Part shown: in pieces, positions 7,930-15,167 of the stretch
How positions within the stretch are numbered: the stretch's first letter is position 1
How the letters are laid out: every line of letters starts with the position of its first letter
Assembly (NCBI RefSeq): GCF_015024225.1
Contig: NZ_JACJGM010000034.1
Location: 1 to 64,000, forward strand
DNA length: 64,000 nt
Direction: 5' to 3'
Origin: Nocardioides lijunqiniae
GTDB taxonomy: Bacteria; Actinomycetota; Actinomycetes; Propionibacteriales; Nocardioidaceae
The notes under the pieces: model-generated
What the model was told of the DNA's origin: nothing
Database searches by the model: none
Seen by the model: the letters and a program-made list of their open reading frames with translations, nothing else
Translations under genes and position numbers: made by a program

Positions 7930-7939
7930 GACGCCATCA

Positions 7940-7985
7940 TGGCAGAGATCTGGCAGCAAATCGACGGAGGGTGACATCTCTGCCA
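7940..7985. promoter_or_regulatory. Inverted and direct TGGCAG repeats, candidate operator
   Basis: TGGCAGAGAT (7940-7949) is exactly inverted as ATCTCTGCCA (7976-7985). A second TGGCAG begins at 7951, 11 bases (one helical turn) after the first. The sites lie between the GlxA-type regulator and the divergent small gene. The TGGC core recalls the binding sequence described for AdpA, though the rest of that consensus is not matched. Autoregulation or control of the small gene is an inference. Confidence 0.45.
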
Positions 7986-8022
7986 CTCGTGGCCGGATCA
8001 CGAACGGCGCATGATTACTGCC

Positions 8023-8172
8023 ATGACTACCGCACTCCTGCTCCTCGCCCTGCTGGCCGGCCTCGCGGCCCTCGTCAGCTACGCCCGTCACGACCACTTC
8101 GCTGGTCCCGCCAACACCGCCGAGCACCACGACGACCTGGGCTCGCTCGCCCTGCGCGGCCGGGTGGTGTAG
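8023..8172 (+). CDS. Unrecognised 49-residue membrane protein
   Basis: The reading frame is MTTALLLLALLAGLAALVSY, then a soluble tail ending in SLALRGRVV. The first 20 residues are one hydrophobic membrane segment; the tail contains several His and Asp residues (ARHDHFAG, EHHDD). Third codon positions are almost all G or C, as in real genes here. An alternative ATG lies 12 bases upstream at 8011. CATGAT ends 7 bases before the chosen start. The gene is divergent from the GlxA-type regulator with shared candidate operators, so it may be that regulator's target. I know no family for it. Confidence 0.5.
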   Translation: MTTALLLLALLAGLAALVSYARHDHFAGPANTAEHHDDLGSLALRGRVV

Positions 8173-8207
8173 CCGCACCCCCGACGCTCCGACAGAACGC
8201 CGAAGGG

Positions 8208-8357
<150 letters not shown>

Positions 8358-8401
8358 CCCCTTCGGTGCGTTCAGGTGCCCCGAGGGGCACGGTCAGCCG
8401 G

Positions 8402-9889
8402 TCAGGCCTGGCCGCCGGTGAGCTTCTCGCGCAGCGCCTGCAGCGCCTCGTCCGAGGCGAGCGAGCCGCCCTCGGCCGCGCCGCCACCCTCGGTGTCGGC
8501 GTCGGTGTCGCCGCCCGAGGAGTACGTCGTGGCCTCGCCGGCCTCGACATCGGCCTGCTTGGCCTCGGCCTGCTGCTTGACGTGGGCCTCCCAGCGAGCG
8601 TGCGCCTTGGCGTACTGCTCCTCCCAGATCGCACGCTGCTCGTCGAAGCCCTCGAGCCACTCGCCCGTCTCGGGGTCGAAGCCGTCGGGGTAGACGTAGT
8701 TGCCCTGCTCGTCGTAGGTCGCCGCCATGCCGTAGAGCGTGGGGTCGAACTCCTCGACGTCGGCCGCGGTCGCGGTCTCGTTGGCCTGCTTCAGCGACAG
8801 CGAGATCCGGCGACGCTCGAGGTCGATGTCGATGATCTTGACCATGACGTCGTCGTTGACCTGGACGACCTGCTCGGGGATCTCCACGTGGCGCTCGGCC
8901 AGCTCGGAGATGTGCACCAGGCCCTCGATGCCCTCCTCGACCCGCACGAACGAGCCGAAGGGCACCAGCTTGGTGACCTTGCCGGGCACGATCTGACCCA
9001 TCTGGTGGGTGCGGGCGAAGTGCTGCCAGGGGTCCTCCTGCGTGGCCTTGAGCGACAGGGAGACGCGCTCGCGGTCCATGTCGACGTCGAGGACCTCGAC
9101 GGTGACCTCGTCACCGACGGTGACGACCTCGGAGGGGTGGTCGATGTGCTTCCAGGACAGCTCGGAGACGTGGACGAGGCCGTCGACGCCGCCGAGGTCC
9201 ACGAACGCACCGAAGTTGACGATGGAGGACACGACGCCCTTGCGGATCTGGCCCTTCTGGAGCTGGGTCAGGAAGCCGTGGCGCACCTCGGACTGGGTCT
9301 GCTCCAGCCACGCACGACGCGACAGGACCACGTTGTTGCGGTTCTTGTCGAGCTCGATGATCTTCGCCTCGAGCACCTGGCCGACGTACGGCTGCAGGTC
9401 GCGCACGCGGCGCATCTCGACCAGCGACGCGGGCAGGAAGCCGCGCAGGCCGATGTCGATGATGAGCCCGCCCTTGACGACCTCGATGACGGTGCCCTCG
9501 ACGACGCCGTCCTCCTCCTTGACCTGCTCGATGGTGCCCCAGGCGCGCTCGTACTGGGCGCGCTTCTTGGACAGGATCAGGCGGCCTTCCTTGTCCTCCT
9601 TCTGGAGGACCAGGGCCTCGACCTCGTCGCCGACGGCGACGACCTCGGAGGGGTCGACGTCGTGCTTGATCGACAGCTCGCGGGAGGGGATGACGCCCTC
9701 GGTCTTGTAGCCGATGTCGAGGAGTACCTCGTCGCGGTCGACCTTGACGATGATGCCGGCGACGATGTCACCGTCGTTGAAGTACTTGATCGTCTCGTCG
9801 ATGGCGGCGAGGAAGTCTGCTTCGGACCCGATGTCGTTGATCGCCACCTGGGGCGCGTCGTAGTCCGGCTGGATCATGGTGCTCGTCAT
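8402..9889 (-). CDS. rpsA: 30S ribosomal protein S1
   Basis: 495 residues with four S1 RNA-binding repeats (roughly 38-108, 124-190, 211-280 and 296-366), visible through GDIVAGIIVKVDRDEVLLDIG, VVEGTVIEVVKGGLIIDIG, RKGVVSSIVNFGAFVDLGG and PGKVTKLVPFGSFVRV. The C-terminal 100 residues are acidic and low in complexity, as in other actinobacterial S1 proteins. It helps recruit mRNA to the 30S subunit. The start ATG (9887-9889) has only a distant AAGGA, which lies in a 12-base palindrome (9895-9906). A weak or autoregulated initiation site is typical of rpsA. Confidence 0.95.
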   Translation of the reverse strand: MTSTMIQPDYDAPQVAINDIGSEADFLAAIDETIKYFNDGDIVAGIIVKVDRDEVLLDIGYKTEGVIPSRELSIKHDVDPSEVVAVGDEVEALVLQKEDKEGRLILSKKRAQYERAWGTIEQVKEEDGVVEGTVIEVVKGGLIIDIGLRGFLPASLVEMRRVRDLQPYVGQVLEAKIIELDKNRNNVVLSRRAWLEQTQSEVRHGFLTQLQKGQIRKGVVSSIVNFGAFVDLGGVDGLVHVSELSWKHIDHPSEVVTVGDEVTVEVLDVDMDRERVSLSLKATQEDPWQHFARTHQMGQIVPGKVTKLVPFGSFVRVEEGIEGLVHISELAERHVEIPEQVVQVNDDVMVKIIDIDLERRRISLSLKQANETATAADVEEFDPTLYGMAATYDEQGNYVYPDGFDPETGEWLEGFDEQRAIWEEQYAKAHARWEAHVKQQAEAKQADVEAGEATTYSSGGDTDADTEGGGAAEGGSLASDEALQALREKLTGGQA

Positions 9890-10344
9890 AAGGGAAGGAA
9901 TTCCTTGGTGGGCAGATGTCGTGCGGGCACGCCGGAAGTCCGGTTTTCACTACCGATCTCGGATCCGCTGCCCGCGAGGCGGGACGGAGCGTGTGATAGC
10001 GAGCTCGAGTCCGCTCCGTATGGAACCCAGGCAGACAACAGGCGCAACTCGCGAGTTTACGCCCGCCCGCCCGCGGGAGTCCAACCGGGCGCCGTGCTGA
10101 CGCCGCCAGGGGGCCGTCCGGAATGATCCGGGCGACGCCGCGCCGCGCCGAAGACCCGAACTGCGAGCGCATGCCCTATCGTAGGAGATGTTGAAGGGAC
10201 GGCCTCGTGTCGTCCTCGCCGCACACGACGTCGCGGCTTGTATCTCGTTCTCCTGGTTTTCGGTTCGCTGGACAATCAGCTCAGATGGATGTCTTCAGCA
10301 GGTCGTGGGCACAGTGCCCCGACACGTGAACAAGGGAAATGATC
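9890..10344. other. Divergent control region of rpsA and the cold-shock gene
   Basis: There is no gene in these 455 bases. It must hold the promoter and leader of rpsA (minus strand) and of the cold-shock gene (plus strand). Visible structure: the palindromes AAGGAATTCCTT (9895-9906) and AACTCGCGAGTT (10046-10057), and the unusually AT-rich text (for this genome) of 10238-10290 upstream of csp. The csp leader is probably long, as is common for cold-shock genes. No box matches a promoter consensus well enough to call. Confidence 0.5.
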
Positions 10345-10548
10345 ATGGCTCAGGGCACCGTGAAGTGGTTCAACGCCGAGAAGGGCTTCGGCTTCATCGC
10401 TCAGGACGGTGGCGGCGAGGACGTGTTCGTCCACTTCTCCGCCATCCAGACCAGCGGCTACAAGTCGCTCGACGAGAACCAGAAGGTCGAGTTCGACCTG
10501 GCCCAGGGCCCCAAGGGTCCCCAGGCTGAGAACGTCCGCGTCTCCTGA
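10345..10548 (+). CDS. Cold-shock protein (CspA family)
   Basis: 67 residues, the canonical length, beginning MAQGTVKWFNAEKGFGFIAQ. Both RNA-binding motifs are intact: RNP1 is KGFGFIAQ and RNP2 is VFVHFSAI. The second ATG (10345) is chosen over the one at 10339 because it gives the standard N-terminus and leaves 6 bases after AAGGGAA. The protein binds single-stranded RNA and DNA and acts as an RNA chaperone. A very strong terminator follows 8 bases after the stop. Confidence 0.93.
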   Translation: MAQGTVKWFNAEKGFGFIAQDGGGEDVFVHFSAIQTSGYKSLDENQKVEFDLAQGPKGPQAENVRVS

Positions 10549-10556
10549 TCTCACCG

Positions 10557-10594
10557 CGAAGGGCCCCGACCGCAGCTGCGGTCGGGGCCCTTCG
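10557..10594. terminator. 38-base perfect palindrome, bidirectional terminator
   Basis: The left half CGAAGGGCCCCGACCGCAG (10557-10575) is the exact reverse complement of 10576-10594. It lies between the convergent csp and MOSC genes, 8 bases from either stop codon, so it can end transcription from both sides. Confidence 0.85.
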
Positions 10595-10602
10595 TGCATC
10601 TC

Positions 10603-11328
10603 TCACGTCCCGCGCAGTCGCGGCCCGTCCGGCTCCTGGTGGCCGTCGAGGCGACGCGCCAGGCTCTGGCGCCAGCGCTCCGGCACCTGCGGCACCGCGC
10701 TGAGCTCCGCTGCCGCCGCGAGATCGGACCGGTCGAGGTTCATCACCCGGTTGAGCTCGTGCACCGTCACCGTCGTGACCGGGTCGCCGACGGGGACCAG
10801 CCGCTCCCCCGCCGCCACCGACCCCGGGGCGAGCACCCGCAGGTAGAAGCCCGTGCGGCCGCTCTCCTGCAGCAGCTCGGGGAGCTCGGGTCGGTCGTGG
10901 ACGGCCGCCAGCTTGAAGCAGGGCCGGCGCGGCATGCTCACCTCGAGCACCAGCTCGCCCACCGCGTAGCGGTCCCCGAGGTGGACCCGCTCCTCGGTCA
11001 GCCCCTCGAGCAGCAGGTTCTCGCCGAAGAAGCCGGGCGCCAGTGCGACGCCCAGCCGCCCCTGCCACCAGGCGTAGTGCTCGACCGGGTAGGCGTAGAC
11101 CGCCTTGTCCGGCCCGCCGTGCACGCGCGGGTCCGCCTGCTCGTCCCCCTCCAGGCCCAGGGTCGCGACCGCCACGGGCCCCGTGCGCGGGGACTTGCGG
11201 AACGCCGTGGGCACCGAGCGCCCCCGGTGCTCGACCGTGCCGGTGCGCCCGGTGCGGACCTCCAGGACCCGCGCCACGACCCGGGCCTCCGCCGCGTCCT
11301 GCTCCTCCTGCTCGCGCCCCGGAGTCAT
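10603..11328 (-). CDS. MOSC domain protein (YiiM-like)
   Basis: 241 residues from the ATG at 11326-11328, which overlaps the TGA of the upstream redoxin gene (ATGA); an in-frame ATG three codons further upstream is also possible. The MOSC core shows in FRKSPRTGPVAVATLGLEGD, VHGGPDKAVYAYPVEHYAWW, FGENLLLEGL and the conserved cysteine in SMPRRPCFKL. YiiM-type MOSC proteins bind molybdenum cofactor and reduce N-hydroxylated compounds. Here the gene is last in an apparent three-gene operon with a redoxin and an AhpD-like protein, which suggests a detoxification role. Confidence 0.82.
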   Translation of the reverse strand: MTPGREQEEQDAAEARVVARVLEVRTGRTGTVEHRGRSVPTAFRKSPRTGPVAVATLGLEGDEQADPRVHGGPDKAVYAYPVEHYAWWQGRLGVALAPGFFGENLLLEGLTEERVHLGDRYAVGELVLEVSMPRRPCFKLAAVHDRPELPELLQESGRTGFYLRVLAPGSVAAGERLVPVGDPVTTVTVHELNRVMNLDRSDLAAAAELSAVPQVPERWRQSLARRLDGHQEPDGPRLRGT

Positions 11329-11888
11329 CGCCGACATCCGCTCTCGTCACAACCGGGCTCCTGCAGGGACGGGGCCCCGACCTCGAGGGATGTCGATCCC
11401 GACTCACCCTCCAGACGGGCGATCTCGGCGCCCAGCTGCAGGTCGGCGAGGTGACCGAAGACCTGGCGCCGCAGCCGCCCGGTCGCGTCGAAGAGGAGCA
11501 GCGTCGGCGTGCCCCGGAACGAGAAGCGCTGCATGGTCTGCGGGACCGGGCCGCCGTCCGGGGCGGGCGCGTCCACGGCGACCGGGAAGCCGACGGCGTA
11601 CTCGTGCAGGAAGGCACGCAGGGCGTGCGGCGTCATCGCGTCATGGTGCTCGAAGACGCTGTGCAGGCCCACGACCGCGACCCGGTCGCGCGGGAACGTC
11701 GCCGCGACCCGCGTGAGCTGGGGGATCGTCTGGCTGACGCACCCGGGACACAGCATCTGGAACGCCCCCGCCAGCACCACCCGACCCACGAGGTCCTCGG
11801 TCGCGAGGTCGGCGGACCCGGCGCCGAGCCACTCGGCCACGGCCCAGTCGTGCAGCGTCAGGTCTGCGGTCCTCATGGTGGTCATCAT
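11325..11888 (-). CDS. Redoxin / TlpA-like thiol-disulfide protein
   Basis: 187 residues with a thioredoxin-type fold. The active-site motif is LCPGC in AGAFQMLCPGCVSQTIPQL, and the cis-proline loop is SFRGTPTLLLFDATGRL. No signal peptide is visible, so it should be cytoplasmic. The C-terminus has an extra cysteine pair (PGCDESGC) that could act as a resolving or metal-binding pair. The start at 11888 is supported by GAGAGG 6 bases upstream. It lies 39 bases after the AhpD-like gene and overlaps the MOSC gene by 4 bases. Confidence 0.75.
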   Translation of the reverse strand: MMTTMRTADLTLHDWAVAEWLGAGSADLATEDLVGRVVLAGAFQMLCPGCVSQTIPQLTRVAATFPRDRVAVVGLHSVFEHHDAMTPHALRAFLHEYAVGFPVAVDAPAPDGGPVPQTMQRFSFRGTPTLLLFDATGRLRRQVFGHLADLQLGAEIARLEGESGSTSLEVGAPSLQEPGCDESGCRR

Positions 11889-11927
11889 CGTGGACCTCTC
11901 TCGGATCGGGCGGAGCGACGGGGTGCC

Positions 11928-12473
11928 TCACCGGTCGGCGAGCAGCGGGACCGTCGGGAAGTCGACGGGCACCCCGAGTGCGACGTTGACGTAGTTGGTG
12001 AACAGGTTGAGCGCGACGTGCGCGACCAGCTCGACCACGTCCTCGTCGTCGAACCCGACGGAGCGCAGCGCCTCGACATCGGCGTCCGTCACCTGCGCCC
12101 GGTCCCGGACGAGCTTCTCCGCGAACCCCAGCGCCGCGCGGGTGCGCTCGTCCTCCGAGCGGCCCGCCTGGGCCTCGCGCATCTCGCCGGCGGACGCGCC
12201 CGCCTTGCGTCCCAGCGCCGTGTGGGCGGCCAGGCAGTACTCGCAGCTGTTGCGGTCGGCGACGAGGACGGCCACCTGCTCCCCCAGCCGCGCACCCAGC
12301 CGACCACCGCCCAGCGCGCCGAACCCGGCCCACATCATCTCGAGCGCCGCCGGCGAGTTCGCCACGGCCTTGAACATTGCGGGGGTGGTGCCGAAGGCGC
12401 CGTTGACCTCGTCCAGGACGGACCGGGCCGCTCCGGTGGCGGCGGCGGGGTCGACCAGTGCTACTCGTGCCAT
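11928..12473 (-). CDS. Carboxymuconolactone decarboxylase / AhpD-like protein
   Basis: 181 residues. The motif NSCEYCLAAHTALGRKAG carries the C-x2-C-x3-H arrangement of AhpD-type alkylhydroperoxidases. A family-typical second half (FDDEDVVELVAHVALNLFTNYVN) follows. AGGAG lies 6 bases before the ATG at 12471-12473. It leads an operon with a redoxin and a MOSC protein and is divergent from a MarR regulator with a four-cysteine tail. This context supports peroxide or electrophile defence, although some family members act on aromatic degradation intermediates. Confidence 0.87.
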   Translation of the reverse strand: MARVALVDPAAATGAARSVLDEVNGAFGTTPAMFKAVANSPAALEMMWAGFGALGGGRLGARLGEQVAVLVADRNSCEYCLAAHTALGRKAGASAGEMREAQAGRSEDERTRAALGFAEKLVRDRAQVTDADVEALRSVGFDDEDVVELVAHVALNLFTNYVNVALGVPVDFPTVPLLADR

Positions 12474-12550
12474 GTCTGCTCCTAGGGATGAGAGGGTCGA
12501 ATAACCCTTAGGACTACTATGCATTTGCCTGGGACGGGCGTCAACGCTTC

Positions 12551-12567
12551 GGTTAGGATTCCTAACC
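12551..12567. promoter_or_regulatory. 17-base near-perfect palindrome, candidate MarR operator
   Basis: GGTTAGGA (12551-12558) and TCCTAACC (12560-12567) are exact inverted arms around one base. The palindrome touches the ATG of the MarR gene and covers a possible -10 box (TAGGAT). A third TTAGGA half-site lies at 12508-12513, nearer the divergent AhpD-like gene. Both placements fit a repressor that controls itself and the divergent operon. Confidence 0.6.
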
Positions 12568-13248
12568 ATGATGTGGGACACAGCCGACGGGGATGAGGTG
12601 ACGACAGCCGACGGCGGACTGCCGAACGACGCCACGACGCACGGCCTCGCCGCCGACGACCTGGACCAGCGCCTTGCCGGCGCGCTTGAGCGCATGGGCC
12701 ACGTGGCCCGCACCATGCTGTCGAGGCAGGCCTACCTCGAGGGCGTGAGCCCGCTGCAGTTCCAGCTCCTCCTCAAGCTGGAGTCGACGGCGGGCCCGCG
12801 CGTCAGCGACCTCGCCATCGAGCTGGACGTCTCCCAGGCCACGGTCAGCGACGCCCTGGGCACCATGCGTCGCAAGGAGCTGGTCTCGAAGCAGCAGGAC
12901 CCGGCGGACCGGCGCAACTCCGTCTTCTCACTGACCCAGCAGGGCGAGTCCCTCAGGCGGCGCCTGGCCCGCTGGGACCAGCCCATCGCCGACCGTCTCG
13001 CCCCTCTCGAGGTAGGCGAGAAGGGGACCGCCCTGCGCGTGGTCCTCGAGGTCGTCTCGGGGCTGCAGGACGAGGGCGTCATCAACGTCGCCCGCACCTG
13101 CCTCACGTGCCGCTTCTTCGACGACACGACGCATCCCGAGACGGCGACCCCTTACCACTGTCTGCTGCTGGACGTGCCGTTCGCCGACCCGCAGCTGCGT
13201 GTCGACTGCGCCGAGCACGAGCCCCGCACCGTCGGCGCCGCGACCTGA
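12568..13248 (+). CDS. MarR-family regulator with C-terminal four-cysteine domain
   Basis: 226 residues, longer than typical MarR proteins of about 150. The winged helix is SDLAIELDVSQATVSDALGTMRRKELV, followed by the wing DPADRRNSVFSLTQQG. The last 55 residues add a conserved-looking module with cysteines spaced C-x2-C-x16-C-x15-C (RTCLTCRFF, PYHCLLLD, RVDCAEHEP), which could bind zinc or an iron-sulfur cluster and sense redox state. Its gene is divergent from an AhpD-redoxin-MOSC operon, with a palindromic operator candidate directly before its ATG. The aryl or peroxide inducer is unknown. Confidence 0.82.
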   Translation: MMWDTADGDEVTTADGGLPNDATTHGLAADDLDQRLAGALERMGHVARTMLSRQAYLEGVSPLQFQLLLKLESTAGPRVSDLAIELDVSQATVSDALGTMRRKELVSKQQDPADRRNSVFSLTQQGESLRRRLARWDQPIADRLAPLEVGEKGTALRVVLEVVSGLQDEGVINVARTCLTCRFFDDTTHPETATPYHCLLLDVPFADPQLRVDCAEHEPRTVGAAT

Positions 13249-13249
13249 C

Positions 13250-14140
13250 TCAGGGAGGAGCGGCGGACGCATCGCCCGTGCGGGCGACCGCGCGCAGCAG
13301 CGCGTCGGCCCGGGCGGCGACCGGGTTCTCCTCGCGCCGGGACGCCAGCTCGACCAGCGCCCACAGGTCGGCCGAGCGGGCCAGCGCCAGCGCCTCGCCC
13401 GGCGGCGTGCCCAGCCGCTCGCCGTACGCCGCCAGCACGGCCTCGACGTAGGCCGGGTCCCGGTCCAGGCGGAGCACGTTCCCGAGGTCGGCGAACGGGT
13501 GCCCGGCGTGCGCGTGCTCCCAGTCGACGACCCCGGTGACCTCGAGCGTGGCCGGATCCACGAGCAGGTTCTTGGGGTTCAGGTCGCTGTGGACCAGGCA
13601 GGTGCGGGCCACGGTGTCGAGCAGGTCCTGCGCCTCACGGGCCACCGCGCGGAGGCCGGAGAGCTCGGCTGCCGTCCAGTGCGCGAGCGACTCCTCGTGC
13701 GCGTCCACCCAGCCAGGAAGTCCGTCGGCGCCCGGCAGCTCGGCCAGGGTCAGGTCGCCGTCGACGAAGCGGCCCGGACGCAGCATGGCGATGCCGCCCA
13801 GCGTCGCGGCGACGCGCCCGACCGCGAGGCCGAGCCGCGCCAGGCCCTGGCCGTCGAGCGTCGGGAGCACGACGTCGCCCCGCTCCCCCGGCAGCACGCT
13901 GGTCACCAGCAGGGCCGGCATGCCCGAGGCCGGGTCGGCGCGCCGTGTCTCCAGGACGTCGGCCACCGGCAGGAGGCCGCGCACCAGCGTGAGCAGCGCG
14001 GCGTCGACCTCCTCGGCGTGCTCGCGCCCCGCTCGCGGTCGCGCGTAGAGGCGCACGACCTGGCGCTCGCCGGCCGCCTCGGCGAGGAAGGTCTCTCCGG
14101 ACCAGCCCCCGGCGAGCGGCGTCATCGAGGCGAGGTCCAC
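13250..14140 (-). CDS. Aminoglycoside phosphotransferase (APH) family protein
   Basis: 296 residues with a protein-kinase-like fold. The glycine-rich start is GGWSGETFLAE. The catalytic loop is LVHSDLNPKNLLVD, with the base Asp and metal-binding Asn. The metal-binding Asp follows in VTGVVDWEHAHAGHPFADLGN. Family members phosphorylate small hydroxylated molecules or antibiotics; the substrate here is unknown and a resistance role should not be assumed. GTG start, with GGAGGG directly upstream. Convergent with the MarR gene, one base between stops. Confidence 0.8.
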   Translation of the reverse strand: MDLASMTPLAGGWSGETFLAEAAGERQVVRLYARPRAGREHAEEVDAALLTLVRGLLPVADVLETRRADPASGMPALLVTSVLPGERGDVVLPTLDGQGLARLGLAVGRVAATLGGIAMLRPGRFVDGDLTLAELPGADGLPGWVDAHEESLAHWTAAELSGLRAVAREAQDLLDTVARTCLVHSDLNPKNLLVDPATLEVTGVVDWEHAHAGHPFADLGNVLRLDRDPAYVEAVLAAYGERLGTPPGEALALARSADLWALVELASRREENPVAARADALLRAVARTGDASAAPP

Positions 14141-14177
14141 CCCTCCATCCTCTCAGGCCTCCCAGGATGCGGGGGCG

Positions 14178-14183
14178 TAGCGT
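14178..14183 (+). promoter_or_regulatory. TAGCGT -10 box, leaderless-type promoter
   Basis: TAGCGT is followed by 6 bases and then the GTG start of the methyltransferase gene at 14190; no ribosome-binding site is visible. The box is identical to those before ptrB and coaE. Confidence 0.45.
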
Positions 14184-14189
14184 GACCGC

Positions 14190-15167
14190 GTGCAAGAACA
14201 CTGGCCGCACCCCCCGGTGCGCGTGGAGCGGCGGGCCGTCGGCGAGGCGGAGTCACGAGCGGCCAACGGCCCTGACTGGGACCGCTACGCCGACGAGTAC
14301 CAGGCCACCCACGGGGAGTTCCTCGGCGACGCCGGCTTCGTGTGGGGGCCCGAGGGCCTCACCGAGGACCAGGCGCGCGTCCTCGGGGACGTGCGGGACA
14401 AGGACGTGCTGGAGGTCGGGTCGGGCGCCGGACAGTGCTCGCGCTGGGTGCGCACCCGCGGCGGGCGCTCGTTCGGGCTCGACCTGTCGCACCGCCAGCT
14501 GCAGCACTCGCGGCGCCTCGACGAGCAGACCGGGATCGCGGTGCCGTCGGTGCTCGGCACCGCCACCGCGCTGCCCTTCGCGGACGCGACCTTCGACGTG
14601 GTGTTCTGCTCCTTCGGGGCACTGCAGTTCGTCAGCGAGATCGAGGTCGCGGTCGCCGAGACCGCACGCGTCCTGCGCCCCGGCGGGCGCTTCGCGTTCT
14701 CCATCACCCATCCCACCCGCTGGATGTTCCCCGACGACCCGACCGAGGCGGGTCTCGTCGCGAGCCAGTCCTACTGGGACCGCACGCCGTACGTCGAGGT
14801 GGACGACGCCACCGGTCAGGTCGCCTACGTCGAGCACCACCGCACGCTGGGCGACTGGGTCGCGATCCTCGCGGGCCGGGGCTTCCGGATCACGACGCTC
14901 CTGGAGCCCGAGTGGCCCGAGGGGCACGACCGGCTGTGGGGCGGCTGGTCGGCGGTGCGCGGGCGACTCACCCCCGGAACGGCAGTCGTGGGGGGGGGGG
15001 GGGGGGGGGGGGGGCGCCGCCCCCGGGGGGGGGGGGGGGGGGACGCCGGGACGGGAAGGGTGGGGGGGGGGGCGGGGGCGACCCCCCCCGGGACGGGCGG
15101 GGGGGGGGGCGCCCGGGGGGCCCCCCCCCCACGACTAGTGCTGGTGTGCTGCCGAGCCGGTGACTAG
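14190..15167 (+). CDS. Class I SAM-dependent methyltransferase, interrupted near its end
   Basis: The frame has 325 codons, but codons 268-317 are a 150-base G/C-run block that is probably not genuine. Without it the protein is 275 residues and ends TAVVLVCCRAGD. The SAM-binding motif I is VLEVGSGAGQCSRWV (about 72-86), with the acidic motif II in FGLDLSHRQ and the later FDVVFCSFGALQFV and RVLRPGGRFAFSI. Substrate unknown; related actinobacterial proteins act on small molecules. GTG start with a TAGCGT box 6 bases upstream. The TAG stop shares CTAG with the stop of the convergent DUF3068 gene. Confidence 0.8.
   Translation: MQEHWPHPPVRVERRAVGEAESRAANGPDWDRYADEYQATHGEFLGDAGFVWGPEGLTEDQARVLGDVRDKDVLEVGSGAGQCSRWVRTRGGRSFGLDLSHRQLQHSRRLDEQTGIAVPSVLGTATALPFADATFDVVFCSFGALQFVSEIEVAVAETARVLRPGGRFAFSITHPTRWMFPDDPTEAGLVASQSYWDRTPYVEVDDATGQVAYVEHHRTLGDWVAILAGRGFRITTLLEPEWPEGHDRLWGGWSAVRGRLTPGTAVVGGGGGGGGRRPRGGGGGDAGTGRVGGGAGATPPGTGGGGGARGAPPPRLVLVCCRAGD
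14991..15140. other. 150-base G/C-run block inserted in a coding sequence
   Basis: The block consists mainly of G-runs and C-runs and encodes poly-glycine/proline-like text unlike any methyltransferase. GTG occurs just before it (14988-14990) and at its end (15138-15140); removing exactly 150 bases rejoins GTG to CTGGTG and restores a sensible C-terminus. The flanks are inverted (AGTCGTG at 14984-14990, CACGACT at 15130-15136), as expected of a fold-back or gap-fill artefact. It is the same kind of sequence as at 8208-8357. Confidence 0.7.
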
